Shown piece after piece: positions 1 to 6,999 of a stretch of 35,094 bases of DNA (position 1 is its first letter; every line of letters starts with the position of its first letter). The position numbers and the translations under genes are program-made. The notes beneath the pieces were generated by a model. That model was not told the origin of the DNA. It saw nothing but the letters and a program-made list of their open reading frames with translations, and ran no database searches. Source of the DNA: CAZHTF01 sp964535305 (GTDB lineage: Bacteria; Planctomycetota; Phycisphaerae; UBA1845; Fen-1342); the NCBI GenBank assembly GCA_964535305.1, contig CAZHTF010000029.1:1-35094 (forward strand), read 5' to 3'.

Positions 1-207
1 CCCGCGCAATCCGAGCAGCAGCAGGTCGTGCTCGGCGAGGATCCCGTTCACAAGCTGCGGAATGACCGTGGTTTCGTAACCGATTAGGCCGTCGAACAGC
101 GGCTGTCCGCTCTGCAGCCGCGCGATCACGTTCTCACGCAGCTCGCGCTTGATCGGGCGATAGCGATATCCGGATTGCCGCAATTCACCGAGCGTCTTGG
201 CTTGCAT
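1..207 (-). CDS. Magnesium chelatase/MoxR-like AAA+ ATPase, N-terminal fragment
   Basis: The gene runs off the left edge; only the first 69 codons are present, starting with ATG at 207. The residues read MQAKTLGELRQSGYRYRPIK, followed by a stretch with RENVIARL, PLFDGLIGYETTVIPQL and LLLLGLRG. This matches the N-terminus I know from the BchI/ChlI-like magnesium-chelatase-type AAA+ family of non-photosynthetic bacteria, in which a conserved segment precedes a Walker A loop. The terminal GLRG is where that loop would begin, so the nucleotide site itself lies outside the window. Such proteins usually pair with a von Willebrand factor A protein as a MoxR-type chaperone, and a metal-chelatase role is not implied. 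The gene diverges from the pseudopilin gene. The family call rests on 69 residues. Confidence 0.72.
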   Translation of the reverse strand, partial: MQAKTLGELRQSGYRYRPIKRELRENVIARLQSGQPLFDGLIGYETTVIPQLVNGILAEHDLLLLGLRG

Positions 208-384
208 GCTGCTTCTTTTCTTGGGGCGACGGGCGGTTTCGGGAGTCGCCGAGGGATGGTAGAGAGCGCCCCGGTGCGGGTCAAATCGCGCGCATGTTCG
301 ACTTCTCTGCGATTCGAAGTTTGGGTAACCTTCATGCGTTCGGGCTACTACCGACACTTCGCCCGGCCCAGACGGGAGCACCGC

Positions 385-1251
385 ATGTGTCGCTGCGCGC
401 GGACACGCCGCTCAGGCTTCACGCTGATCGAATTGCTGGTGGTTGTCGCGATCATCGCGCTGCTGATCTCCATCCTGCTGCCTTCGCTGGCCGCGGCGCG
501 CGAGAAGGCCCGCGTCACCAAGTGCATCGCCAACCTCAAGAACCTCATGACCGGAACGCACGCGTACTTCACCGACAACAAAGACACCTTTCCCTTCATC
601 GTCGCCAGCAGCGGCGGCACACTGGGCGTCTGCACCTGGTCGTACGGCGGAAAATCCACGGATGACTACTGGCGGACGGTCTCGGGCGGCGCGTTTTACT
701 TCCAGGCCCATCAGAAACCGCTGAACCGCTACATCCAGAGCGTCGAAGCCGCGCCAAACGACGAGGTGCCCGCGTTGCGCTGCCCCTCCGATCGCGCCAG
801 CTACCAGCGAAACGTCACCGTCGCCGGCCAGACCGAGGGCCAGGCGATCAGCACCTACGACGACATCGGCACCAGCTATCACTTCAACTTCCACGCGCTC
901 GATACCAGCGGCGGCGCACCCGACCCGTGGGTAAACAGCGGCAGTGGCTGGCAGCGCAACCTGCGCGGTTTGCTGCGCGACGGCGGCCTGAGCTTCTCGT
1001 CGCGTCTGCTGTTCTATTTCGAAAACCCGCTGAACTACGGCATCCGCCATCGCGCCGCGACGATGGGAAACCACCAGCAGTTCGCGGTGCACAGCGCCGC
1101 GATGCTCGACGGGCATGCCGACCACCGCCGAATCGACCCGAAGAAGCTGTGCGGCGATGGCTGGGTGGTGATCAACCCGCTTTGGGTCTGGCGGATCGGC
1201 CAGCCGCGCCCGGGCGTGACGTACTACCCGCTCAGCAAGCAGTGCGACTAG
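385..1251 (+). CDS. Type II secretion/type IV pilin-like protein (pseudopilin) with prepilin leader
   Basis: A 288-residue protein with a classic prepilin N-terminus: a short basic leader (MCRCARTRRSG), then FTLIELLVVV and a hydrophobic stretch ending LLPSLAAAREKAR. A prepilin peptidase should cut after the Gly at residue 11 and methylate the new Phe. The C-terminal part has RCPSD, YDDIGTSYHFN, a repeatedly aromatic region and DGHAD, a layout I recall from large pseudopilin families of Phycisphaerae and relatives. They are exported and membrane-anchored, and their individual roles are mostly unknown. I chose ATG 385 because it gives a short leader and has GGGAG 8-9 bases upstream; ATG 334 in the same frame would make the leader 17 residues longer. 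No other secretion genes are adjacent, so the gene is an orphan pseudopilin here. Confidence 0.85.
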   Translation: MCRCARTRRSGFTLIELLVVVAIIALLISILLPSLAAAREKARVTKCIANLKNLMTGTHAYFTDNKDTFPFIVASSGGTLGVCTWSYGGKSTDDYWRTVSGGAFYFQAHQKPLNRYIQSVEAAPNDEVPALRCPSDRASYQRNVTVAGQTEGQAISTYDDIGTSYHFNFHALDTSGGAPDPWVNSGSGWQRNLRGLLRDGGLSFSSRLLFYFENPLNYGIRHRAATMGNHQQFAVHSAAMLDGHADHRRIDPKKLCGDGWVVINPLWVWRIGQPRPGVTYYPLSKQCD

Positions 1252-1293
1252 CCGCCCCTCGCCGCACATCTCTCTCAGAGCGACGGAGCGGCG

Positions 1294-1368
1294 AGTTTCG
1301 CCCCAACGGGGCGACGGAGTGTAGCCACGGGTGCAGCGAGGCCCGCAGGGCCGAGCGGAACACGTGGA
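1294..1368 (+). repeat. REP-like palindromic unit, left copy
   Basis: Two hairpins stand side by side. The first is TCGCCCC-AAC-GGGGCGA at 1298-1314. The second has an outer stem CCACG (1325-1329) with CGTGG (1363-1367) and an inner stem GGCCC-GCA-GGGCC at 1340-1352. The unit recurs in inverse orientation about 145 bases away. I recall similar GTAGCCACGGG elements between planctomycete genes. They resemble REP sequences mobilised by RAYT-type Y1 transposases, but no such transposase is in this window. Confidence 0.65.
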
Positions 1369-1512
1369 ATCGGGCGAGAGAACCTCTTCCGCCCAAGAAG
1401 GGGCGGCGGAATCATTCGCCGACGGTTCGGAAGCGCGGGCGCTCGTTCGACTCTCGGGACTCGCGCCTTCTCTCCGCCGCGCCGTTCGGGGCGGGTGTTT
1501 GTTTCGGATCGT

Positions 1513-1592
1513 CACCACGGGCTTCGCTGCGGGCCTGCGGCCCTGCGCTCCACCCGTGGCCACATTCGGCGGCCCCTTCGGGGCGAATTTCT
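1513..1592 (-). repeat. REP-like palindromic unit, inverted right copy
   Basis: This is the reverse-complement relative of the unit at 1294-1368, with hairpins in opposite order. First comes CCACGGG (1515-1521) with CCCGTGG (1553-1559), enclosing GGGCC-TGC-GGCCC at 1531-1543. Then comes GCCCC-TTC-GGGGC at 1572-1584. The outer stem is longer and more perfect than in the left copy. Head-to-head pairing of two units is the arrangement called BIME in enterobacteria. Confidence 0.65.
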
Positions 1593-1624
1593 AGCAGACC
1601 CCGACACACCATCGGCTCCACTCC

Positions 1625-1643
1625 GCGGCCTCTTCGGGGCCGC
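1625..1643. repeat. GC-rich hairpin, partial repeat unit
   Basis: GCGGCC (1625-1630) pairs with GGCCGC (1638-1643) across a seven-base loop. It shares the CTTCGGGG core with the last hairpin of the inverted unit just upstream, so it is probably a fragment of a third unit. It has no T-tract on either side and does not look like an intrinsic terminator. Confidence 0.45.
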
Positions 1644-1749
1644 AGCTCAAACTAGAGAGCCTAAAAACGCACAGCCTAGATGCGCCAAATCTAGAGTCGA
1701 CATCGCCACTTCATCCAAGCTACGCGACTGAACAAGAATGAAACTGCGC

Positions 1750-2748
1750 TCAATCCGCCGGGTCGAACAGCACGTCGCGCTCGAAGACCGGCCCCTCACT
1801 GCAACTCAGCGCCCAGCGCCAGCCGGCCGGTCTTGACGCATCGCGCACGCGGACAACACACGACAAGCACGTCCCCAGTCCGCAGCCCATGTTTCGTTCG
1901 ATGCAGAGCTGACACGCCAGGCCCAACACGCGCGTCTGCCGCGCGATTGCTTCCAGCATTCGCTCTGGGCCGCAGGCGCAGACGATCGCCGCCGCACCCG
2001 GCTCATCATCCGCCACGTTCGGCGCTGCCGCGCGGCGCAGCGTGTGCCAAGCGGTGAGCCCGTCGCTCACGTTGCCGCGCAGTCCCAGCGTTCCGTCATC
2101 GGTGGTGATGATGGCGGGCACGCCCGGCGCGCCGGGCAGGTCGAGGCACGGCCGCGGCGCTGCGTCGTGCGCCGGCTCGCCGGTCAGACGCACGGGCAGC
2201 AGCTCGCCGCTGGTCACGCCGAAGAGCACCGTCATATCCGCGACGCCCGCCGTGTGCAGCTCGCGCGCCAGGTAGATCAGCGGCGGAATGCCCACACCGC
2301 CTCCGACAAGCACGACCGGGCGCTGCGTCGCATCGAGTCTGAATCCGCGCCCCAGCGGACCCGTGACGTTCAGCGTGTCGCCCTGGCGCCGGCGATCGAG
2401 CCAGCGCGTGCCCGGACCGATGGCGCGCGAGATCACCGTCATCCGGGCGCGGCCGTCGTCCGCGATCCAGCGATCGGCGATGCTGAAGGGTCTTCGCAGG
2501 TATGTGTCGCGCCGCACGAAATCCGGATCGTGGCAAGACGGGAAACCGCCATCGGTCCACTCCACGATTCGCGGCCCGTCATCGACGGGTTCGTCGCCGC
2601 AACGGATTTCCAGAAACTGACCCGGGTGAGACGTAGGCAGGTGGTCGGCAAGAAATTCGATCAGGACATGTTCGCGACAAATCGCGTCGACGCGCGTGAT
2701 CGGCAGATCCACCGCGCAGGATCGCGCTGCCGTACTTTGCTCCCGCAT
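1750..2748 (-). CDS. pyrK: Dihydroorotate dehydrogenase electron-transfer subunit (PyrK-like flavoprotein)
   Basis: A 332-residue ferredoxin-reductase-like flavoprotein. An FAD-binding beta barrel comes first, with RRPFSI at 85-90 (the RxxS flavin motif). The NAD-binding domain follows with GPLGRGF at 130-136 and GGGVGIPP at 149-156. A C-terminal [2Fe-2S] site is built from Cys289, Cys294, Cys297 and Cys316. This order is that of PyrK, which passes electrons from PyrD to NAD+ in class 1B dihydroorotate dehydrogenase. pyrD is not next to it, so another reductase using the same fold is possible. It is somewhat longer than usual PyrK because of extra segments near 54-75 and 190-250. The leader carries a promoter and a terminator, suggesting attenuation. 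Confidence 0.82.
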   Translation of the reverse strand: MREQSTAARSCAVDLPITRVDAICREHVLIEFLADHLPTSHPGQFLEIRCGDEPVDDGPRIVEWTDGGFPSCHDPDFVRRDTYLRRPFSIADRWIADDGRARMTVISRAIGPGTRWLDRRRQGDTLNVTGPLGRGFRLDATQRPVVLVGGGVGIPPLIYLARELHTAGVADMTVLFGVTSGELLPVRLTGEPAHDAAPRPCLDLPGAPGVPAIITTDDGTLGLRGNVSDGLTAWHTLRRAAAPNVADDEPGAAAIVCACGPERMLEAIARQTRVLGLACQLCIERNMGCGLGTCLSCVVRVRDASRPAGWRWALSCSEGPVFERDVLFDPAD

Positions 2749-2758
2749 TCAAGTCACC

Positions 2759-2799
2759 AAAAAAACCTCCGGGATCCGACCCGAAGGACGAATCCCGGA
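2759..2799 (-). terminator. Intrinsic terminator inside the pyrK leader
   Basis: On the minus strand TCCGGGAT (2792-2799) pairs with ATCCCGGA (2768-2775), followed after two bases by a run of seven T (2759-2765). This is a textbook intrinsic terminator pointing at pyrK and ending about ten bases before its ATG. Since the candidate promoter lies upstream of it, it must be read through for pyrK to be expressed, which suggests conditional attenuation. Alternatively it ends a short separate transcript. Confidence 0.7.
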
Positions 2800-2824
2800 A
2801 GAGCGCCACGGCTAGGACAGCCGC

Positions 2825-2869
2825 TTAGTCCGTTGTTTCTGCCGGCGAGACCGCGGTCGTCTCAGGCAT
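2825..2869 (-). CDS. Possible 14-codon leader peptide upstream of pyrK
   Basis: ATG at 2869 opens a frame of 14 codons (MPETTAVSPAETTD) ending in TAA, between the promoter and the leader terminator. It starts only four bases after the -10 box, so its ATG would fall at or next to the transcription start. The composition is rich in Thr, Ala, Pro and Glu and has no run of a single regulatory codon. There is no upstream Shine-Dalgarno sequence. Translation is unproven and the frame may be chance. Confidence 0.25.
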   Translation of the reverse strand: MPETTAVSPAETTD

Positions 2870-2873
2870 GGAA

Positions 2874-2902
2874 AATATACCTCATTGCGCGGGCAGTGTC
2901 CA
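2874..2902 (-). promoter_or_regulatory. Sigma-70-type promoter for the pyrK leader
   Basis: Reading the minus strand, TGGACA (2897-2902) and TATATT (2874-2879) are separated by exactly 17 bases. The -35 differs from consensus at one position and the -10 at one or two. In this GC-rich setting it is the best-matching promoter I see in the window. Transcription should begin near 2866-2869. Confidence 0.6.
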
Positions 2903-3021
2903 CGCCTGGAAAGCGCGGGCGGAAATCCACATAACCTTCTGTCAATAATACGGTTGCGAAAGCCGGCCCGCTGCGGCTATTCTGCGAGGAAACCCACGAA
3001 TTCCCAGCGAGGATTTCCGTT

Positions 3022-3444
3022 TTGGAATACGCCGAAAAACCCTGCTACGAAGTGGCACTCGCGCTCGTGGAGCGCGATGGCCGCTGGCTTGTCGCGCGAA
3101 GACACCCGCACGTGCACCTCGGCGGCATGTGGGAGTTCCCCGGCGGCAAACGCGAACGACACGAAGCCGCAACCGACGCCGCGCTACGCGAGTTGGCCGA
3201 AGAGTGCGGCGTGAGCGCGGTGGTCGAGCGCGAGCTTCCCGCGCTGCGGTGTGAGTACGCCGACCGTGTGGTCGTGTTGCTTCCGAGCGTGTGCCGCTGG
3301 ACGGCGGGCGAGCCGCAACCGCTGGGCTGCGCGGAAACGCGCTGGGTCGAACTCGATGATCTCCGTCAACTCGAGCAGCCGGCGGTCAACGGCGAGCTGA
3401 TCCGCGCGCTCCGCGCCATGCAGAGCAACCGGCATCCTTCGTGA
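3022..3444 (+). CDS. Nudix hydrolase, MutT-like
   Basis: A 140-residue single-domain Nudix protein. The Nudix box is complete: G-G, then E five residues on, REL, AEECG, matching GX5EX7REUXEEXGU at about residues 40-63. The preceding ARRHPHVHLGGMWEFPGG segment is typical of the MutT/NudG branch, which removes oxidised nucleotides such as 8-oxo-dGTP or modified CTP. The substrate cannot be fixed from sequence. The start is TTG at 3022 with GAGGA eight bases upstream; no in-frame ATG lies early enough to include the first beta strand. It converges on the kinase gene. Confidence 0.86.
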   Translation: MEYAEKPCYEVALALVERDGRWLVARRHPHVHLGGMWEFPGGKRERHEAATDAALRELAEECGVSAVVERELPALRCEYADRVVVLLPSVCRWTAGEPQPLGCAETRWVELDDLRQLEQPAVNGELIRALRAMQSNRHPS

Positions 3445-3500
3445 GCCAGTGCCAGATCACGCTTTCATCGGAACGACCCGGCGGGTGCGAGTGCCGAAGA

Positions 3501-6209
3501 TCATTCCAACAACTCTGCCCGGAACAAGCGCCGGCCTGCCAGCGAGAAATAGAACGCGCCGCCGGCCAGCAGCAGTGTGCTGAAAACCAGGAGCTGCCCC
3601 GGTCCGGCGTGCCAGCTGCCTGGCTCCAGTGTCAGCGGCGCGCTGCTCAGCAAGAAGTAGGCAAAGAACATGGCCGTGCCCGCCAGCATCCCGCCGCGCA
3701 GCGGCACCAGCACCCACAGCGCCGCCGAGAGTGTGATCAACGTCCGCGACACGAGCGAGCTCTCGCGTTGCGCGCTGAAGATGACGGCGAAGAGCGAGAC
3801 GGCGACCAGCGCAGCGAGCCACTCGCGCCGCGCGATAATGGTCAGAAACGTGGCAAAGCCAAAGAATATGGACGCGTTGAACAGCGCGTTGGTCGGCGCG
3901 GCCAGCAGCGCGCTGAGCGCAGCGCTGAAACCGGCGCTGGCCAGTACGGCGTTCTGGCCGCGCGGCCAGGGCGCGACAGTATCCATCCACTGTGACAGCA
4001 TCAGCGGCAGCGTGCGCTCAATCAGCAGCAAACCGACGCCGGCAGTCAGGCCGATCAGCACGTCGCGTCCGACCAGTGCGTCGCGCCATTGGCCGGCGAG
4101 CAGCCGCGTCCAGCCGATGAGCCGCCGTGGCGCGCGGCGCCGCAGCAGCGGCTCAACCGCGACGTAAGTGAGCCAAATTGCGGCACTGGCGAACACCAGC
4201 GGGCCGAGCGCGGACACGACCTGTTCGATGATCTGCCGCGCCGAGCCCGCGTGATGTGCGATCACAACCCACCCGGCCAGCCCGGTGATCATGACGAACG
4301 CGGCCAGCCGCATGGCGCCGCGGCGATCGCCGCGCCCCAGCCGCAGGTTGCGCCAAGCCAGGAGCAGCGCCGCGACGAGCGTCGCGAGCACCAGCACGGT
4401 CATCAGTGCGTTCATCCAGGTCGCCGCCTCGGCGTCCACCGTGTCCGCCTCGTGCTGGGTCCAAGGCCCGACGACCTGGAAGTAGTTGATGCGCCCGTTG
4501 AACGCGCCGGCCTCGACGCGCAGCGGTGTTTCGTCGTTGGCGCGGCGTCCCACCCACGCCATGCGCGTATCGCTGAAGACCAGCGCCGCCCACTCCGGCT
4601 GCGCGGCGTCAAACTGACCTAGGTCCAGCTCCGCGGCTTGAAAGGCGTCCTTCCAGTCCGGCTCGCGTGGCGAAAAGCCGCCCGCGGTGCGCTCGGCGGG
4701 CAGCGCCAGGAACTTCCACAGCCGCCCACGGCTGTCGAGCCAGGCGATCCACTCGCCGCGCACGGTTCGCGGCGGATCGGTGGTGGTCACGTTTGAGACG
4801 CTTTTTAGCGGGACAAGTGCTTCGGGCGACTGGCGGAACCAGTACTGGATCGCGGGATAGTCGCCGCGGCGATATTCGCCCCACAGGCTGGGTCGCGGAA
4901 AGCGCGCGTGCACATGCCGAACGACGTCGCTATCCACGCGGAACTGGCCGAATGCGTCGCGGGCCTTCTCGGCGTGTCCGAACGAGCGGGCGATCTCCCG
5001 GGCTCGTTCCTGCAACACCGCGGGCGGTTTCTCAAACGCAACCAGCCGCGTCAGATCGAAACGGTCGTTCATCACCGCGCTGGCGATCAGGCCGATCAGG
5101 ATCGTGCACAAGCAGGTCAGGCCGATCCACGGCGCCAGCGTGCCGGTTTCGCGCGAGGCGGCCACCAGCTCGGGCGAGGGCGTCTCGCCTGCGGCCAGCG
5201 CGGCAGCCAGCGGATCTCCGCCGGGCAGCGCCGCAGCCACCAGCACGGCGCTGCCCGGCCGGCGCGAAGGGTCGCGCTCCAGGCAGCGGCGTATGACTTC
5301 GACCACGCTTGGGTGCAGCTCTGGCACGACCCGGCTCGGGTCGGCACTGCTGCTGCTCTCGTGCAGGCGGGCCAGTTGGTCGAGCGAGTCGGCGTGGAAG
5401 AGTCGTTTTCCGGTGAAGATCTCGAACAGCACCAGTCCGAGCGCGAATAGATCGCTGCGGGCGCTGACTTCACGTCCGGCGAGCTGCTCGGGCGCCATGT
5501 AAGCCGGTGTGCCGGCCCGCGCCGCGTGCGGTCCGAGCCGATCCGCAACCGCGGCCAGGCCGAAGTCTGTGATCCGAACGCGACCGCGGCCGTCGACCAT
5601 GACGTTGCTGGGTTTCAGGTCGCGATGCAGCACGCCGGCGTCGTGCGCCGCCGCCAGCCCAGCACAAAGCTGTCGCGCCAGCTCGACGCCCTTGTCCGCC
5701 GGCAGCCGGCCGATCCGCAGCAGCAGCGAAGCGAGATTCTCGCCGTCGATATACTCCATCGTCAGAAACGGATGGCCCTCGGCCTCTCCGATGTCGTACA
5801 CGCGGCAGACATTCGGATGCGCAACCTGCCGCGCGACGCGCACTTCATGCCGCAGTTCTTCGATCCGAGCCGCATCGGTCGCAGCGGCCCCGGTGAGGAA
5901 TTTCAGGGCGACTGTCTGGCCGAGCGCCAGATCGTCCGCACGGTAGACCTCGCCCATGCCGCCGCGACCCAGCAGCTCGATAATGCGGAAGCGTTGGTTG
6001 AGCATGTGTCCGGGCGGAAAGCGCCCATGGTCGACGAACGTCGAATCTGTCGAAGACGCGCCGCCGCTGAACACGCTGCCCGACACCTGCCGCGCGGCGG
6101 GCGTGGCCGAGGGCTGCGTCGGCGCAGCCGGCGGGTCGGCCGCGAGCCGTGATTCGGGCGTCCGTTTCGTGGGCTGGCGCGCCTCGCGCGATGGGCGAGT
6201 CTCGTCCAT
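3501..6209 (-). CDS. Membrane Ser/Thr protein kinase with polytopic C-terminal domain
   Basis: A 902-residue protein. A Pro/Ala-rich lead of about 70 residues is followed by a Hanks-type kinase domain (about 74-330): glycine loop GRGGMGEV at 81, Lys103, HRDLKPSN at 195, DFG at 215 and APE at 239. All catalytic residues are present. One membrane helix follows (about 359-380), then a soluble segment to about 598, probably outside, then roughly eight to nine hydrophobic helices to the C-terminus. I recall a tail like this, with VGRDVLIG after a basic loop, in acidobacterial kinases; its role is unknown. ATG 6209 is used because upstream in-frame codons overlap the opposite-strand gene at 6379. 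No partner phosphatase is adjacent. Confidence 0.88.
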   Translation of the reverse strand: MDETRPSREARQPTKRTPESRLAADPPAAPTQPSATPAARQVSGSVFSGGASSTDSTFVDHGRFPPGHMLNQRFRIIELLGRGGMGEVYRADDLALGQTVALKFLTGAAATDAARIEELRHEVRVARQVAHPNVCRVYDIGEAEGHPFLTMEYIDGENLASLLLRIGRLPADKGVELARQLCAGLAAAHDAGVLHRDLKPSNVMVDGRGRVRITDFGLAAVADRLGPHAARAGTPAYMAPEQLAGREVSARSDLFALGLVLFEIFTGKRLFHADSLDQLARLHESSSSADPSRVVPELHPSVVEVIRRCLERDPSRRPGSAVLVAAALPGGDPLAAALAAGETPSPELVAASRETGTLAPWIGLTCLCTILIGLIASAVMNDRFDLTRLVAFEKPPAVLQERAREIARSFGHAEKARDAFGQFRVDSDVVRHVHARFPRPSLWGEYRRGDYPAIQYWFRQSPEALVPLKSVSNVTTTDPPRTVRGEWIAWLDSRGRLWKFLALPAERTAGGFSPREPDWKDAFQAAELDLGQFDAAQPEWAALVFSDTRMAWVGRRANDETPLRVEAGAFNGRINYFQVVGPWTQHEADTVDAEAATWMNALMTVLVLATLVAALLLAWRNLRLGRGDRRGAMRLAAFVMITGLAGWVVIAHHAGSARQIIEQVVSALGPLVFASAAIWLTYVAVEPLLRRRAPRRLIGWTRLLAGQWRDALVGRDVLIGLTAGVGLLLIERTLPLMLSQWMDTVAPWPRGQNAVLASAGFSAALSALLAAPTNALFNASIFFGFATFLTIIARREWLAALVAVSLFAVIFSAQRESSLVSRTLITLSAALWVLVPLRGGMLAGTAMFFAYFLLSSAPLTLEPGSWHAGPGQLLVFSTLLLAGGAFYFSLAGRRLFRAELLE

Positions 6210-6378
6210 AGCGCAATCATCATAAGCCGCTGATTTGGCTGCGGCGAATCCAGACGACGGCGCGTTTCGCTTCGCCGCCCAGCGGCAATACGCCGCCGGC
6301 GAGAGCGTTGTACCGAGCGAGAGCCGCGCCGGGCGGCTCGCCGAAGATATCGCATCCCGAGATTTGAGGGACCTGTTC

Positions 6379-6822
6379 ATGATCCAGTACAAGATTGGAC
6401 GCAGCATTGCCTGTGCGCTCGCTCTGGTCGTGGTCGCCGCTGCATACGCCCAGCCCGATCCGCAGCAGATTGCGCAGCGCTGCATCGCCGCGATCGGCGA
6501 GGCTGCCACAAACGCCGGGGACAAGCTCAACACCGTCTCGACCGAGGCGGTGGCGCGGATCGATCAATTCCAGGCCGCCGGCGACCAGCAGGCCGCGGTG
6601 CGCGTCGCGAACATCGCCCAGGAACGCATCCGCACCATCGGTCACCGCGCGGTGAATGTCGTGCAGCACCTGGCGCGGCATTGTGTGGCAGCGCTCACGC
6701 GGCTGAACGCGCCGGCGCCGCTGATCCAGTCGGTACGCGACGCGGCCCAGACCGCCGTCAGCGACATTGCCGCCGACCGCGCCGCCGCCTCGCAGGCCGT
6801 GCGCGACGCGCTGACGAATTGA
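6379..6822 (+). CDS. Small secreted helical protein of unknown function
   Basis: A 147-residue protein with a signal peptide (MIQYKIGRSIACALALVVVA, cleavage likely after AYA at about 24). The mature part is Ala-rich and predicted almost wholly helical, with Cys35 and a second Cys near 98. It has repeated patterns of Ile, Ala and Arg spaced for coiled-coil packing. I do not recognise a family. ATG 6379 has GAGGG ten bases upstream. It diverges from the kinase gene and converges on rsgA. Confidence 0.65.
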   Translation: MIQYKIGRSIACALALVVVAAAYAQPDPQQIAQRCIAAIGEAATNAGDKLNTVSTEAVARIDQFQAAGDQQAAVRVANIAQERIRTIGHRAVNVVQHLARHCVAALTRLNAPAPLIQSVRDAAQTAVSDIAADRAAASQAVRDALTN

Positions 6823-6934
6823 CAAGCGTGCCGCTTCAGCGAGTGTTACGTCGCGCGGATGTTCCTTCGTTGCGGCGCGTTTCACGCGGCTGAACTGACC
6901 TGTCGACAGATCCAGCATTGGAGGGGTCGTGCAC

Positions 6935-6963
6935 AAGGCCCGCGCGCGGCAGCGCCGGGCCTT
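6935..6963. terminator. Hairpin between convergent genes, possible terminator
   Basis: AAGGCCCG (6935-6942) pairs with CGGGCCTT (6956-6963) around a 13-base GC-rich loop. It lies between the ends of the secreted-protein gene (plus) and rsgA (minus), so it could stop transcripts from both sides. The stem ends give only AA/TT, and no longer T-run follows. Confidence 0.35.
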
Positions 6964-6999
6964 CTGCATTTGCTCGAATAGATGAGCGCCGCGCGCTGC

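Larger units (their letters stand above)
1252..1749. other. Gene-free interval with REP-like palindromes
   Basis: About 500 bases between the pseudopilin stop and the pyrK stop contain no convincing gene. Open frames here are short, lack start signals and fall over the palindromes. The content is a set of GC-rich hairpins, listed separately, in two inverted units plus a third smaller hairpin. Between the units (1369-1512) further GC-rich inverted repeats such as CCGCCC...GGGCGG look like weaker relatives. The final 100 bases before pyrK are less structured and relatively A-rich. Confidence 0.7.

Noticed and set aside
412..1563. Long open frame of 383 codons on the minus strand across the pseudopilin gene
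   Set aside because: It is the antisense of a clear pseudopilin gene and has the Arg/Ala/Val-rich composition of GC-rich shadow frames.
1331..1594. Open frames over the palindromic region after the pseudopilin gene
   Set aside because: Short, overlap each other on both strands, follow the palindromes and lack start signals; better explained by repeats.
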